DNA of 49,122 bases from Acidobacteriota bacterium (GTDB taxonomy: Bacteria; Acidobacteriota; Blastocatellia; Chloracidobacteriales; Chloracidobacteriaceae). The notes beneath the pieces are model-generated. The model saw only the letters and a program-made list of their open reading frames with translations. It had not been told where the DNA came from and searched no databases. This document shows positions 8,599 through 18,137 of the stretch, piece by piece; the first letter of the stretch is position 1; the number at the start of each line of letters is the position of its first letter. Location: contig JACQXX010000015.1 in NCBI GenBank assembly GCA_016208495.1, positions 1 to 49,122 of the forward strand. The letters run 5' to 3'. A program made the translations under genes and the position numbers.

Positions 8599-11500
8599 GT
8601 GCGTAAGCCTAAGGTATGTATCTCTGCTGCACGCTTCATGTGTGTTCTTTTGGTGTGTTTAACCCAGGTCGTGCTGGTTTCAGGCCAGCAATCCACCCCC
8701 ATCAAGCTTGATTCGGGGAGCTTTGGTGCCGTCGAAGCTCGCTCCATCGGACCCGCCACCATGAGTGGTCGAATTTCCTATATTGACGGCGTGAATTCGA
8801 ATCCTTTGACCCTCTATGTTGGCACCGCGAGCGGTGGTGTCTGGAAAACCAGCAATGGTGGGACCACCTTCCAACCCATTTTTGACAAGCATGCGTTTTC
8901 AATCGGCGCCATTGCCGTTGACCAGTCCAAACCCGATACGGTCTGGGTTGGCACGGGTGAATCGTGGGTTCGCAATAGCGTTTCGGTTGGTACCGGACTC
9001 TATAAATCCACCGATGCTGGTGAAACCTGGCAAATGGTGGGCCTTGAAAAAACCGAACGGATTGGGAAAATTGTCATTGATCCCAAAAATTCAGACGTGG
9101 TGTACGTTGCTGCGCTCGGACATTTGTGGGATGGCAACGAAGACCGAGGACTCTATAAAACCACGGATGGCGGAAAGACCTGGAATAAGGTCCTTTCTGT
9201 CAATGCCGATACCGGATGCTCGGATGTCGCGATTGATCCGCAAGAGCCCAATATCGTCTATGCCGGGATGTGGCAATTTCGCCGCTATCCCTGGAGTTTT
9301 CACTCCGGCGGACCAGGGAGCGGATTGCACAAGAGCACCGATGGCGGCAAAACCTGGACGAAATTAACCAAAGGGTTGCCCGAAGGCGACCTGGGGCGGA
9401 TTGCCCTGGCCGTCGCCAAAAATCGCCCCAACCTGGTCTATGCCTGTGTCGAAGCCAAAAAGACGGGGCTGTATCGCTCAGATAACCTGGGTGAAAGCTG
9501 GGAGTTGATGAATTCTTCATTTACCACCTCGGTTCGCCCGTTTTACTTCTCACATCTGGTGGCTGATCCAAAAGACTATAAAGTGGTCTACAAAGCCGGG
9601 CTCTTTATGGCGGTGAGCAAGGACAGCGGCAAATCATTTACCAATTTGGGGGGCAGCTCCCACGGTGATCAGCACACGATCTGGGTTGACCCAACCAATA
9701 CTTCGCACCTGTATGTTGGAACGGACGGCGGCGTCTATGAATCACGTGATGGGGGGCGAAGCTATAATTTCCTGCGCAACTTGCCCGTGTCACAGTTTTA
9801 CCACGTGACCTATGACCTGGAAGCGCCATACAACGTCTATGGCGGGTTACAGGACAACGGGACCTGGGTTGGCCCTTCGCGCAGCCCCGGCGGTATTCAA
9901 ATCAAAGACTGGGACAGCATCGGGTTTGGGGATGGATTTTGGGTGTTTCCGGATCCGGCAGATGCCTCACTGGTCTATGTTGAATCACAAGGCGGCGGCC
10001 TGCAGCGGCTCTATCGGAAAACAGGCGAATTCAAAGATATTAAACCGCGCCCGGACGCTGGTGACCCCGAACTGCGCTTTAACTGGAATACCCCGATTGA
10101 AGTCGGCGCCAAAAATCAGAAACAGCTCTTCATCGGATCTCAGTTCCTGTTCCAGTCAACGGATCGTGGCGAGTCCTGGCAGAAAATTTCACCTGACCTG
10201 ACCACCAACAACCCGGAAAAGCTCAAACAGGATCAATCCGGCGGGTTGACCATTGATAATTCAACGGCTGAAAACCACTGTACCATCTATAGCATTAGTT
10301 CTTCGCCGGTGGATGAAAATGTAATCTGGGTTGGCACCGATGACGGCAATGTTCAGGTCACTCGCGATGATGGGAAGACCTGGGCAAATGTGACCCAAAA
10401 CATTCCCAACCTTCCCAAAAACACCTGGGTGAGTTGTGTTGAGGCCAGTCATCACGCGGCTGGTACGGCCTACGCCACCTTTGACGGGCACAACACTGGC
10501 GATATGAAGCCCTGGGTCTTTCAAACAACTGATTTTGGCCAGACCTGGAAACCGTTGATGACTGATGATATCAAGGGTTATGCCCACGTGGTTCGGGAAG
10601 ACCTGGTCAATCCGAGTCTGTTGTTTGTGGGGACGGAATTCGGCCTGTTTATCAGTGTGACGGGCGGTACCCAGTGGGCGCCATTGACCGGGAAGTTCCC
10701 AGCCGTGGCGGTGCGCGATCTTGATATTCATCCACGTGAATCCGACCTGTTGATTGCCACCCACGGACGCGGAATCTACATCGTGGATGACATTACACCG
10801 CTCCGCAAATTGACCAATGATTTACTGAATTCGGAAGTCGTTGTTCTGGATGGTCGGCCTTCGGTGATGCGGTTTGGCGGCGGCGTTCAGGAATTTCCCG
10901 GTGATGATGAGTTTGCCGGACCCAACGCAACCGATTCGGCGATTATTACCTATTATCTGCGGGAACGACACGTGGTCGGAGATTTCAAGGTCGAAATTTT
11001 TGATCCACAAGGAAAACTGGTTTCGACGCTTCCGGGCTCAAAACGGCGGGGAATCAACCGGGTCGAATGGCCGATGCGGCTCAAGCCCCCGAAGGCAATC
11101 CCAAGTTCAGCGGCGTTAGGCGGGACACCACCGGGTGCGTTTGTGGGACCGATTGCACCCGAAGGCACCTACACGGTCAAAATCACCAAGGGGCAGAAAA
11201 CGTTTGATGGGAAATTTCAGTTAATTCCTGATCCCCGGTCGCCGCATTCCGCCGAAGACCGTAAGCTCCAGAACGAAACGGCCAGAAAACTCTATACTTT
11301 ACAGGAAGACTTAGGCTACCTGGTGACCACGATTGCTGATGCCCGCAAACAGGCTCAGGACCGGGCGACAAAAGCGCGTGAACCCAAAACCAAAGATGGT
11401 GAGGCGCTGGCCAAATCGCTGGACGCACTGGCGGAAAAGCTCCAGACGCAATACAAAAAACTGGTCGCCACCCGTGATGATCTTGGCTATATCGGTGGGG

Positions 11501-11748
11501 AAGAGCAACTGCGTGAGCGGTTGATTGGTCTCTATGGCAGCATCAATGGGTATAGCGGACGTCCAACCAAATCACAGCTTGATTATGCCGGAGTGCTGGA
11601 TAAGGAATTTGCCAAAGCGAGCCAGGACTTTGAGGCGCTTGTGACGACGGAGGTAAATGCAATAAACTCAAAGCTCCAAGTCAAAAAACTCGATCCCCTC
11701 AAGGTTCAGTCCCGCGAAGAATACGATAAAGCTCAATCAGGAAGGTAA
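8599..11748 (+). CDS. Secreted sortilin/VPS10-like beta-propeller protein
   Basis: A 1049-residue protein with a signal peptide (hydrophobic 10-28, ending VSGQ). The first 740 residues carry about ten Asp-box motifs (S/T-x-D-x-G-x-[TS]-[WF]) such as TSNGGTTF, STDAGETW, TTDGGKTW, SRDGGRSY, TRDDGKTW and TTDFGQTW, which mark the blades of sortilin/VPS10 or glycosidase-type beta-propellers. The C-terminal 300 residues hold a beta-sandwich-like part and a Lys/Gln-rich helical region. No catalytic glycosidase motif is seen, so a binding or scaffolding role outside the cell or in the periplasm is inferred. The GTG start is backed by GGGAGG five bases upstream. A CxxCH/beta-barrel gene follows after only 5 bases. 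Confidence 0.88.
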   Translation: MRKPKVCISAARFMCVLLVCLTQVVLVSGQQSTPIKLDSGSFGAVEARSIGPATMSGRISYIDGVNSNPLTLYVGTASGGVWKTSNGGTTFQPIFDKHAFSIGAIAVDQSKPDTVWVGTGESWVRNSVSVGTGLYKSTDAGETWQMVGLEKTERIGKIVIDPKNSDVVYVAALGHLWDGNEDRGLYKTTDGGKTWNKVLSVNADTGCSDVAIDPQEPNIVYAGMWQFRRYPWSFHSGGPGSGLHKSTDGGKTWTKLTKGLPEGDLGRIALAVAKNRPNLVYACVEAKKTGLYRSDNLGESWELMNSSFTTSVRPFYFSHLVADPKDYKVVYKAGLFMAVSKDSGKSFTNLGGSSHGDQHTIWVDPTNTSHLYVGTDGGVYESRDGGRSYNFLRNLPVSQFYHVTYDLEAPYNVYGGLQDNGTWVGPSRSPGGIQIKDWDSIGFGDGFWVFPDPADASLVYVESQGGGLQRLYRKTGEFKDIKPRPDAGDPELRFNWNTPIEVGAKNQKQLFIGSQFLFQSTDRGESWQKISPDLTTNNPEKLKQDQSGGLTIDNSTAENHCTIYSISSSPVDENVIWVGTDDGNVQVTRDDGKTWANVTQNIPNLPKNTWVSCVEASHHAAGTAYATFDGHNTGDMKPWVFQTTDFGQTWKPLMTDDIKGYAHVVREDLVNPSLLFVGTEFGLFISVTGGTQWAPLTGKFPAVAVRDLDIHPRESDLLIATHGRGIYIVDDITPLRKLTNDLLNSEVVVLDGRPSVMRFGGGVQEFPGDDEFAGPNATDSAIITYYLRERHVVGDFKVEIFDPQGKLVSTLPGSKRRGINRVEWPMRLKPPKAIPSSAALGGTPPGAFVGPIAPEGTYTVKITKGQKTFDGKFQLIPDPRSPHSAEDRKLQNETARKLYTLQEDLGYLVTTIADARKQAQDRATKAREPKTKDGEALAKSLDALAEKLQTQYKKLVATRDDLGYIGGEEQLRERLIGLYGSINGYSGRPTKSQLDYAGVLDKEFAKASQDFEALVTTEVNAINSKLQVKKLDPLKVQSREEYDKAQSGR

Positions 11749-11753
11749 TTTCC

Positions 11754-12980
11754 ATGATCCCTGCACGAACCTCCTTGAAGGTATTCGTTTTGTGTCTGGC
11801 CGTTGGAGGCATTGCTCTGACAGCGTCGGTGCGCACACAGGCGCTGCCAGACTATCTTAAAATTTTTGCTTCAGACCCGCTGGCCAGACCGGAATGGAAG
11901 ATCACCTGTGCCACCTGCCATGAAAGCGCCAAAGGCGGCGGTGTCCGCAACGCGTTTGGCAAAGCGTTTCAGGCAGGTGGGTACAAAATCACACCGGAAC
12001 TGCGCCAGCAATTTCCGGATCGTTTTTTGCAAGCTCCTGAACCACCGAAAGTGGCCTTTTCCGATGGTCAATCCCAGGTGGTGATTGAAATGAATGGCCG
12101 GAAGTGGCGAATTGACCCAACGACCAAAACCGTGACCGATGAAGGTCCGGTTGAAACAACCCCACCTCCAGCCGTGGCTGAGGTCAAAACGCCAGTTACA
12201 CCTGACGGCATTCACCGTCCAGGAGATGACAAAATCATCAGTCTGCCCACGGGACGGGCGGTTCCCAAAAACGGACTGATCGTCAATTTCAGCCACCGGT
12301 TTTCGCTCAATGAAGACCGTACCTTTGGTGGTTTTTTTGGTCTCGATGGCTTTTCAAATTCATCCTTTGGTTTTTTGTATGGCATCACCAATCGAATCCA
12401 CGTTGGGTTTAACCGGTCGCCATCGTTTATTGGCCGACCGATTGAATTTTTCGGTGGATTCCAGATCAGTGATGAAATGAAAGGCGACCCGATTACCTCG
12501 CAGGTTCGGGTCGGCGTCGAAGCCAGCAACAACTTTACCCGCAACTATGTGACGAGCATTTCCGGGACGGTGGCGCGCAGCCTCACCCGCCACGCCCAAA
12601 TTGCGGTTACTCCCACGATTTCATTCAACAATCGGCCCTTGCTGGCCATTACCCCGGTGCCAGAACTCCCAGGCAAGACCACATTTGCCCTGGGTGCCGG
12701 ATTGACGGTGAAATTCAGGCCCACGTTGAATTTCATCATTGAAGGCAACCAGCGATTGGAAGGAAAGCTCGGCACGCCGCGCCCATCCTTTGGGTTTGGA
12801 ATCCAGAAGGTAACCGGTGATGGCCGCCATGCGTTTGCCTTAACCTTTAGCAACAGCCCCGGCTTTACCACGGCGCAGCGCTCCGGCACTCGGGCAACGC
12901 TCTTTGGTGAAGGCACGATGCTTGACGATACCTTCAGCGGTCTGTCCATTGGGTTTAACATCACCCGACGGATGTTTTAG
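11754..12980 (+). CDS. Exported CxxCH-motif protein with predicted beta-barrel (DUF5777-like)
   Basis: A 408-residue protein with a signal peptide (hydrophobic 8-26). Residues 52-56 read CATCH, a single covalent haem-c site (CxxCH), inside a short domain of about 50 residues. A Pro/Thr-rich linker (about 130-160) leads to a C-terminal part of alternating hydrophobic strands ending in RMF, with the aromatic terminal residue typical of outer-membrane barrels. This part resembles the DUF5777 family often found with cytochrome-like domains in Acidobacteriota and Bacteroidota. It starts 5 bases after the beta-propeller gene, so the two probably form an operon. Function is unknown; electron transfer at the outer membrane is only a possibility. 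Confidence 0.8.
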   Translation: MIPARTSLKVFVLCLAVGGIALTASVRTQALPDYLKIFASDPLARPEWKITCATCHESAKGGGVRNAFGKAFQAGGYKITPELRQQFPDRFLQAPEPPKVAFSDGQSQVVIEMNGRKWRIDPTTKTVTDEGPVETTPPPAVAEVKTPVTPDGIHRPGDDKIISLPTGRAVPKNGLIVNFSHRFSLNEDRTFGGFFGLDGFSNSSFGFLYGITNRIHVGFNRSPSFIGRPIEFFGGFQISDEMKGDPITSQVRVGVEASNNFTRNYVTSISGTVARSLTRHAQIAVTPTISFNNRPLLAITPVPELPGKTTFALGAGLTVKFRPTLNFIIEGNQRLEGKLGTPRPSFGFGIQKVTGDGRHAFALTFSNSPGFTTAQRSGTRATLFGEGTMLDDTFSGLSIGFNITRRMF

Positions 12981-13008
12981 CTCAGGGCAGAAAAAATTTC
13001 TTTGGAGT

Positions 13009-13051
13009 GCTGCAACTTGTTGCAGCTTTGTTACTTAGCGACTTGTCGCTA
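13009..13051. repeat. Two small perfect hairpins
   Basis: GCTGCAAC-TT-GTTGCAGC (13009-13026) and TAGCGAC-TT-GTCGCTA (13036-13051) are two perfect hairpins with the same ACTTGT centre. They are preceded by TTTGGAGTGC, the same opening as in the terminator next to them and in the long hairpin at 36707-36767, which suggests one REP-like family. Confidence 0.8.
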
Positions 13052-13053
13052 TA

Positions 13054-13104
13054 AAAAATTCTTTGGAGTGCGGTGACAGGTCATCGCACCCCAAAGAATT
13101 TTTT
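13054..13104. terminator. Bidirectional intrinsic terminator between convergent genes
   Basis: A stem of about 22 pairs, with two or three mismatches, has a 4-base loop (CAGG) near 13077-13080. It is flanked by A-runs on the left and T-runs on the right, so it has a U-tract on both strands. It sits between the plus-strand CxxCH gene and the minus-strand S41 peptidase gene and can serve both. Confidence 0.88.
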
Positions 13105-13165
13105 TTTCTGTCAACGAGACTATTTGTTTTTCAACGTGCTTGATCCGTTTTTTCGGCGTCTGGCT

Positions 13166-14557
13166 CTATTTCGCAATGACCTTGCGGGCTAAACTCAAAG
13201 CCGTATCCAGGGCTTCCGCCGATTTGGCTTCGACGTGCGGTTTTACGCCCACACCCTCAATTCTTCCGTTCGTACGTGAGTAATAGTCAGCCACGGGCAC
13301 AAACGTTTGAAACCCACCGCTCACATCAAAGGGGCTTTGTGAGAGCATCTTCCCGCCTGTCTGTTCTCCAACCAGTGTAACCACTCCTGAAGTACTCAAC
13401 ACATCCGCCGCCAGTTCAGTTGCGCTTGCCGACTTTGAATCAATCAGGAGGTACACTGGACCATTAAAGTTTGGTTGCTGAGGTTCAAATCGAATTCGAA
13501 TCACGCTTTCCGTTTGAATATTTTCCCACCAGGATTTGAGCGAAAAACCCTTCCACGGAGTGACCGCCTGAAGCTCTGATTGTGTCGGCATTCGATGATG
13601 GTCGAGGTTCCAGTTGTGTGTCAGGAAATAGCCTGCGTCAATAGGTTTGTCAATAATATGTTCAATCAACGGTTTGATGGCAAAGGCGCCGCCGCCATTT
13701 CCACGCACATCCACGATGAGTGCTTTGCTTGATGTTTCGGAAATTTTCTTGAACGCGGCGATAATCTGCTCTTCGGTATCAATGCCGATCATGGTCTCAA
13801 CTCGAAGAATGGCGATGTCCTCAACAAACTTGACCGAAGCAGGCGTGCCGCCAACCCGATGCTGATCCAGACTGGCAATCAATTCTTTGGCTGGGCCACG
13901 GGCTCGACTCAACGTTAAGTGTGAAAAAGGTTTGTTGTCATAAGCAAAATAAAAGCCAAGAAAGAGGTCAAGGTCATCTCGTGCGATAGTGGCAACCGCG
14001 TTCAGATCAGCCATGAGCTGTACCCAGGCGGGATCTTTGAGGGCTTTAGGGTCATAAACCTTTTGCCCAACGACTTTACCGAAGGATTCAATAATTGCCC
14101 GATAATCACGCAGCGGCTTCTCAGATGAATCAGTCGGAACGGCTGAGAACTTGCCGCTCAAGACACCGCCTTCGATTTTTCCGACGAGCCCTGTATTCGT
14201 GACCTGTAAAGAAACAGCTCCAGCAGTTGAGGGCGACATCATCTCACCCTGATACGCTTCACCTGATTGTGTAACACGAAACGCGAGCAAGTGATCCCCA
14301 ATCGTGATTTTAGGGTTTTTTGCCCGGGGAAATTTCTTGATCAGAGCTGATGAGCCCGACAGGCTGTGGGCATACAGTGCGCTGTCGCGTTTTTCAAATG
14401 AAAGAACCGATTCAACTGGTCCAAATCGGGAAGTCTGGAATGTAATTCTCCAGTTTGTTTCAGTGAGTGATTGGGCCGACACCTGAGTTGACAACCCAGA
14501 CAGAAAAATGGCCAAACCGGCAATACCCAGGATTGTGCGAATACGTTGAAGTTTCAT
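13166..14557 (-). CDS. S41 family (tail-specific/CtpA-like) peptidase, exported
   Basis: A 463-residue protein with a signal peptide (hydrophobic 10-27, STQVSAQS). The C-terminal half is an S41 peptidase core: IVDVRGNGGGAF, the catalytic-serine region DSKSASATELAADVL with the serine at about 376-378, VGEQTGGK, and the closing GVGVKPHVEAK. In the family a Ser/Lys dyad cleaves C-terminal tails or processed peptides. I see no clear PDZ domain; the N-terminal 150 residues form a beta-rich region instead. This resembles interphotoreceptor-retinoid-binding-type S41 members. Periplasmic location is inferred. It ends toward the shared terminator at 13054-13104. Confidence 0.88.
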   Translation of the reverse strand: MKLQRIRTILGIAGLAIFLSGLSTQVSAQSLTETNWRITFQTSRFGPVESVLSFEKRDSALYAHSLSGSSALIKKFPRAKNPKITIGDHLLAFRVTQSGEAYQGEMMSPSTAGAVSLQVTNTGLVGKIEGGVLSGKFSAVPTDSSEKPLRDYRAIIESFGKVVGQKVYDPKALKDPAWVQLMADLNAVATIARDDLDLFLGFYFAYDNKPFSHLTLSRARGPAKELIASLDQHRVGGTPASVKFVEDIAILRVETMIGIDTEEQIIAAFKKISETSSKALIVDVRGNGGGAFAIKPLIEHIIDKPIDAGYFLTHNWNLDHHRMPTQSELQAVTPWKGFSLKSWWENIQTESVIRIRFEPQQPNFNGPVYLLIDSKSASATELAADVLSTSGVVTLVGEQTGGKMLSQSPFDVSGGFQTFVPVADYYSRTNGRIEGVGVKPHVEAKSAEALDTALSLARKVIAK

Positions 14558-14811
14558 GAGATGGAACCAAAGAGAGTTTTTGTCCCGAAATTCGGAAAGT
14601 CAGAAGATGTGAATGATACCAGTTTGTCGTCAGTAGTTCGTAGCCAGTAGTTCACTAACTTCAATTGACTGAATTACTTGACTGTTTTCTAGGACGATCA
14701 CTTCATTCCAAAATGGTATAAGATGGTTTTTTTCGAAGGTGGAATGGCCTGTGCGATCAAAACCAGAAATTTGTTCCTTGCGAGTTCAACAAAACAAAAC
14801 ATGAGGAGCAC

Positions 14812-15735
14812 TTACTTCAGGACGATGACTTCCGTCGTCGGACTGGCATTGATCTGGATAAATTTCTTCTGGTTATTGACATAGAGTGATTGAAAAAGGT
14901 TTGTGGGGAGCAACCCATTGGCCGCAAATCCCTGGGCAATCGAGTCACCCCGCACAAACGTCACTGGGAGATTTTCAAAGAACTCTTCACCCACCCTCAC
15001 CCGCGCCAGCCTGCCGGTTTGCGTCGGCCTGACACCGGTGGTGGCTGCCGCCATCATGATAAACCCTCCGTTGCGCTCCACTGGCACCGTGCGCGCCTGC
15101 AAGGTTGGTTCAAACAGCATCAGTCCCGGCGTTCCTGAATCCAAAATCAACCGCAACTCACCCGCTGGATGATTTGAAGTCTGGGCGGAAATCAGGATTT
15201 TGCCGGATTCGAGCACAAAGGGCAGCCGGGTTCCGGTGGCCTGATGCTCAAATTCCTGCTGCTCTTCAAACACGATGTGCTGATTTCTGTAGTCAATCAG
15301 ATAGTTGAACCGACTCAGGAAGTTTTGCCCAAGCAGCCCGCGAATCTGCGGACGAACCCGGCGCAATTCCGTCAAATCAACCGTGAGTGCCTCCAGGTGC
15401 TCCAGCGAAGCCGTGCCCACCTGTACCGATTTTAAAACTGAGCGTGGTACACTTTGCTTCCCGGAAATCGTCATCAGCGAAACCTGAGTGCCGGATTTCA
15501 ACTGCAATTCCTCAACCAGCAACGGGTCAACCAGTGTCAAATGAGTGCCCGTGTCAATGAGGAATTCAAACGGTCCCTGACCATTCACCAAAACCAGTGC
15601 CACGATCAGGTGCTTTTGAACCAGTTTAAAGCGAACGGATGGGCCGGCCTGTGCGTTTGGGGCAGTGCATATCCCAATCATCAAGAGCCAGAGCACATAC
15701 AAAACAGCAGTCTTGAGCAGGCGAGCGTGGGTCAT
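14812..15735 (-). CDS. Exported retropepsin-like aspartyl protease family protein
   Basis: A 307-residue protein with a signal peptide (hydrophobic 10-27). Two retropepsin-type lobes are visible: FLIDTGTHLTLV with D61-T-G and LILDSGTPGLMLF with D199-S-G, followed by the hydrophobic GLLGQNFL (about 133-140) that marks the Ile/Leu-Leu-Gly motif of the fold. Pepsin-like activity needs one aspartate from each lobe and both are present. The substrate is unknown. The gene is divergent from the winged-helix/PD40 gene across about 100 bases. The 254-base gap upstream of the S41 peptidase start holds only a degenerate array (about 14629-14665) and no gene that I can see. Confidence 0.82.
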   Translation of the reverse strand: MTHARLLKTAVLYVLWLLMIGICTAPNAQAGPSVRFKLVQKHLIVALVLVNGQGPFEFLIDTGTHLTLVDPLLVEELQLKSGTQVSLMTISGKQSVPRSVLKSVQVGTASLEHLEALTVDLTELRRVRPQIRGLLGQNFLSRFNYLIDYRNQHIVFEEQQEFEHQATGTRLPFVLESGKILISAQTSNHPAGELRLILDSGTPGLMLFEPTLQARTVPVERNGGFIMMAAATTGVRPTQTGRLARVRVGEEFFENLPVTFVRGDSIAQGFAANGLLPTNLFQSLYVNNQKKFIQINASPTTEVIVLK

Positions 15736-15836
15736 AGAGTCCTCCGAAATTGCGAAGTTGAGGTGACTCTAAACCCAGGCCAGACGGCGTGTCTTGATGC
15801 CGTTATGACGTTTCAACGTGTTTCGGTGATGAAGTT

Positions 15837-18137
15837 ATGATGAAAGCAAAACTCCTTATGTATCAATTTGATGACGTTCAGGTACAGGTCGAGAAATTCC
15901 GGGTTTATAAAGCTGGACAGGTGGTTTCGCTCGAACCTAAAGCGTTTGAAGTCTTGCTGTTTTTGTTGGAAAACCAGGGACGGTTGATCGAAAAAAACGA
16001 ATTGCTGGATGCGGTGTGGAAAGATTCGTTCGTGACCCAAAATGCCATGACCCGAGTGATCGCCCAGCTCCGAAAAGCCCTGGGCGATGACCCGAAAGAG
16101 GCAAAATACATTGAGACCGTTCCAACTCGCGGCTACCGGTTCGTTGCTTCAGTTGAAATTCTGGAAGCTGAATCCTCAGCTCCTGTTCTGGAACCCCCAA
16201 CCCCCAACCCCCAACCCCCAACCCCAGTTTCTGCCCCAACTCCCAACCCCCAACCCCTAACCCCTGTTCTGTCGCCCCCAACCCCAGTTTCTATCCCCGA
16301 ACCCCGACCCCTGACCCCTGACCCCTTTCCTTCACGCCTTCACGTCCCATTGTATTTTCTCTTTGCTGGGATTGGGGTGTTGCTGCTGGTTGCCGTGATT
16401 GGATGGGTCACCCAGAAACCTGCCCATAGCGAGTGGTCAGAAAGACCACAGGATCGGCGTGATTTGGCCCAACTGACGACATCGACTGGGCTTGATATTT
16501 ATCCGGCGGTTTCTCCAGATGGAAATTCAATTGCCTATAGTTCGGACCGAAGCGGGAAGTTTGAAATCTATGTTCGGCCATTAACGCCAGGTGGTCGCGA
16601 AATCCAGGTGACCAACGATGGTGAACAAAATTTGCAGCCGACATGGTCGCCTGATGGAAAGATGATTGCCTACTTCTCACAAAATCGTCACGGGATTTAT
16701 GTGGTCCCAGCGTTGGGCGGTGTTGCCAAACAACTGACGGAGTTTGGGTCACAACCAGCCTGGTCACCTGACGGAAAAACCATTGCCTTTCAAGAAGATG
16801 AACTCTCAGATCTCGGCCCCGTTGCACTCAGTTCCTTGCCGCCTTCAACGCTCTGGACGATTCCCGTGCACGGTGGTACGCCACGCCAGATCACACAGGT
16901 TGGTCAGCCCTCAGGTGGACACGGCTCCCCTTGCTGGTCCCCAGACGGAAAATGGATTGCGTTTATTTCCTATGAGTTTGTCTATAACCTGGGTGATGCC
17001 GGGATTTGGGTTGTTTCACCTGAAACGGGTATGCTGAACCGGCTTTCCTGGAATCCACACCTGACGTTTAATCCCATTTTCTCACCTGACGGCAAAGCGC
17101 TCTATTACGTCGGGATGTCCTCGACCAAAAATTTGTACCTGTGGAAAATTGAGTTCAACCCGGAGACCGGAAAACCAAATGGAAAGCCCTTTGAGGTAAC
17201 CAATACGGGCTATTCATTGATCAAATACCTGTCAATTTCTCCGGATGGCAAGCGGATTTATTACACGTCTTTGAACATGACCAACAACCTCTGGTCAGTA
17301 CCGATTTCTCCCTCCACCGGAGAAGCCACAGGTGAACCGGTGGCTTTAACCAACGATACCAGTTTCCGCAAAACCCTTCCGGCTTTTTCTCCCGACGGGA
17401 AAAAGATTGCCTATGATGTTCGGGTGGCTGGAGCCAAACCTGACGTCTGGATTATGGATGCGGATGGGAAAAACCAGACACAAGTGACCACTGACGAGCG
17501 CAATGATTCATTGCTCGGATGGCTTCCAGACAATGACCAGGTCGTTTTTATCTCTGATCGAGAACGGGAAATATTCTTCTGGGTCGCCTCAACCAGTCGG
17601 GGGTTGGAAAAGCCAATCGTACAATTTCGTCATCCAGGTGGACATGGACGACTTTCGCCGGATGGAAAATCCATTGCCTATGATGTGCCGGTTGACAATG
17701 CCATCAACATTTGGGTTACTTCAATTGGAAGTGGAGGGGAACGACAAATCACGACAGGTACTGGATTTATGGGTTTTCCAGCCTGGTCGTCGGATGGCAA
17801 ATGGCTGGCCTTTGAAATCAAGGATCGGGGCTTTTGCAACATTGCAATTGTCCCAAGCGAAGGCGGTCCAGTCACCCAGTTGACCTTTGAACAGGGCCAA
17901 AACTGGCCGTACACCTGGTCTCCAGACAGTTCAAAAATTGCATTGGCCAAGTACAAAGACGGCTTCTGGAATGTGTGGTGGATTTCACCAACCACGCGCG
18001 AACAAAAACAAATTACAAACTTCACCAAACCAAATTGTTATATTCGCTATCCGGCCTGGTCTCCCAAAGGCGATCAAATTGTGTTTGAACACGCCGAAAT
18101 CACCGGCAATATCTGGTCAATGACGGTGGGGGAATGA
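15837..18137 (+). CDS. Membrane-bound winged-helix regulator with TolB-like PD40 propeller
   Basis: A 766-residue protein with three parts. Residues about 20-104 are an OmpR/CadC-type winged helix (LEPKAFEVLLFLLENQGRLI, ALGDDPKEAKYIETVPTRGYRF). A Pro-rich linker spans 118-165. A transmembrane segment lies at about 168-192. The rest is a series of PD40/WD40-like blades (SPDGNSIAYSSDRSG, SPDGKMIAYFSQ, SPDGKWIAF), a TolB-type propeller predicted to be periplasmic. By analogy with CadC/ToxR, the cytoplasmic domain would bind DNA while the propeller senses an envelope signal. The linker is encoded by short repeats of the CCCCAAC type, like intergenic arrays elsewhere in the window. The stop TGA lies in the following AATGAAG array. 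Confidence 0.9.
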   Translation: MMKAKLLMYQFDDVQVQVEKFRVYKAGQVVSLEPKAFEVLLFLLENQGRLIEKNELLDAVWKDSFVTQNAMTRVIAQLRKALGDDPKEAKYIETVPTRGYRFVASVEILEAESSAPVLEPPTPNPQPPTPVSAPTPNPQPLTPVLSPPTPVSIPEPRPLTPDPFPSRLHVPLYFLFAGIGVLLLVAVIGWVTQKPAHSEWSERPQDRRDLAQLTTSTGLDIYPAVSPDGNSIAYSSDRSGKFEIYVRPLTPGGREIQVTNDGEQNLQPTWSPDGKMIAYFSQNRHGIYVVPALGGVAKQLTEFGSQPAWSPDGKTIAFQEDELSDLGPVALSSLPPSTLWTIPVHGGTPRQITQVGQPSGGHGSPCWSPDGKWIAFISYEFVYNLGDAGIWVVSPETGMLNRLSWNPHLTFNPIFSPDGKALYYVGMSSTKNLYLWKIEFNPETGKPNGKPFEVTNTGYSLIKYLSISPDGKRIYYTSLNMTNNLWSVPISPSTGEATGEPVALTNDTSFRKTLPAFSPDGKKIAYDVRVAGAKPDVWIMDADGKNQTQVTTDERNDSLLGWLPDNDQVVFISDREREIFFWVASTSRGLEKPIVQFRHPGGHGRLSPDGKSIAYDVPVDNAINIWVTSIGSGGERQITTGTGFMGFPAWSSDGKWLAFEIKDRGFCNIAIVPSEGGPVTQLTFEQGQNWPYTWSPDSSKIALAKYKDGFWNVWWISPTTREQKQITNFTKPNCYIRYPAWSPKGDQIVFEHAEITGNIWSMTVGE
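16193..16330 (+). repeat. Repeat-derived coding segment for the Pro-rich linker
   Basis: Within the regulator gene, CCCCCAA repeats four times near 16193-16220, then similar heptamers (CCCCAAC, CCCTGAC) recur to 16330. They encode alternating P-T-P-N-P-Q runs. The plus strand of these units has no stop in the frame used. The composition differs sharply from the flanking coding sequence. Confidence 0.85.
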
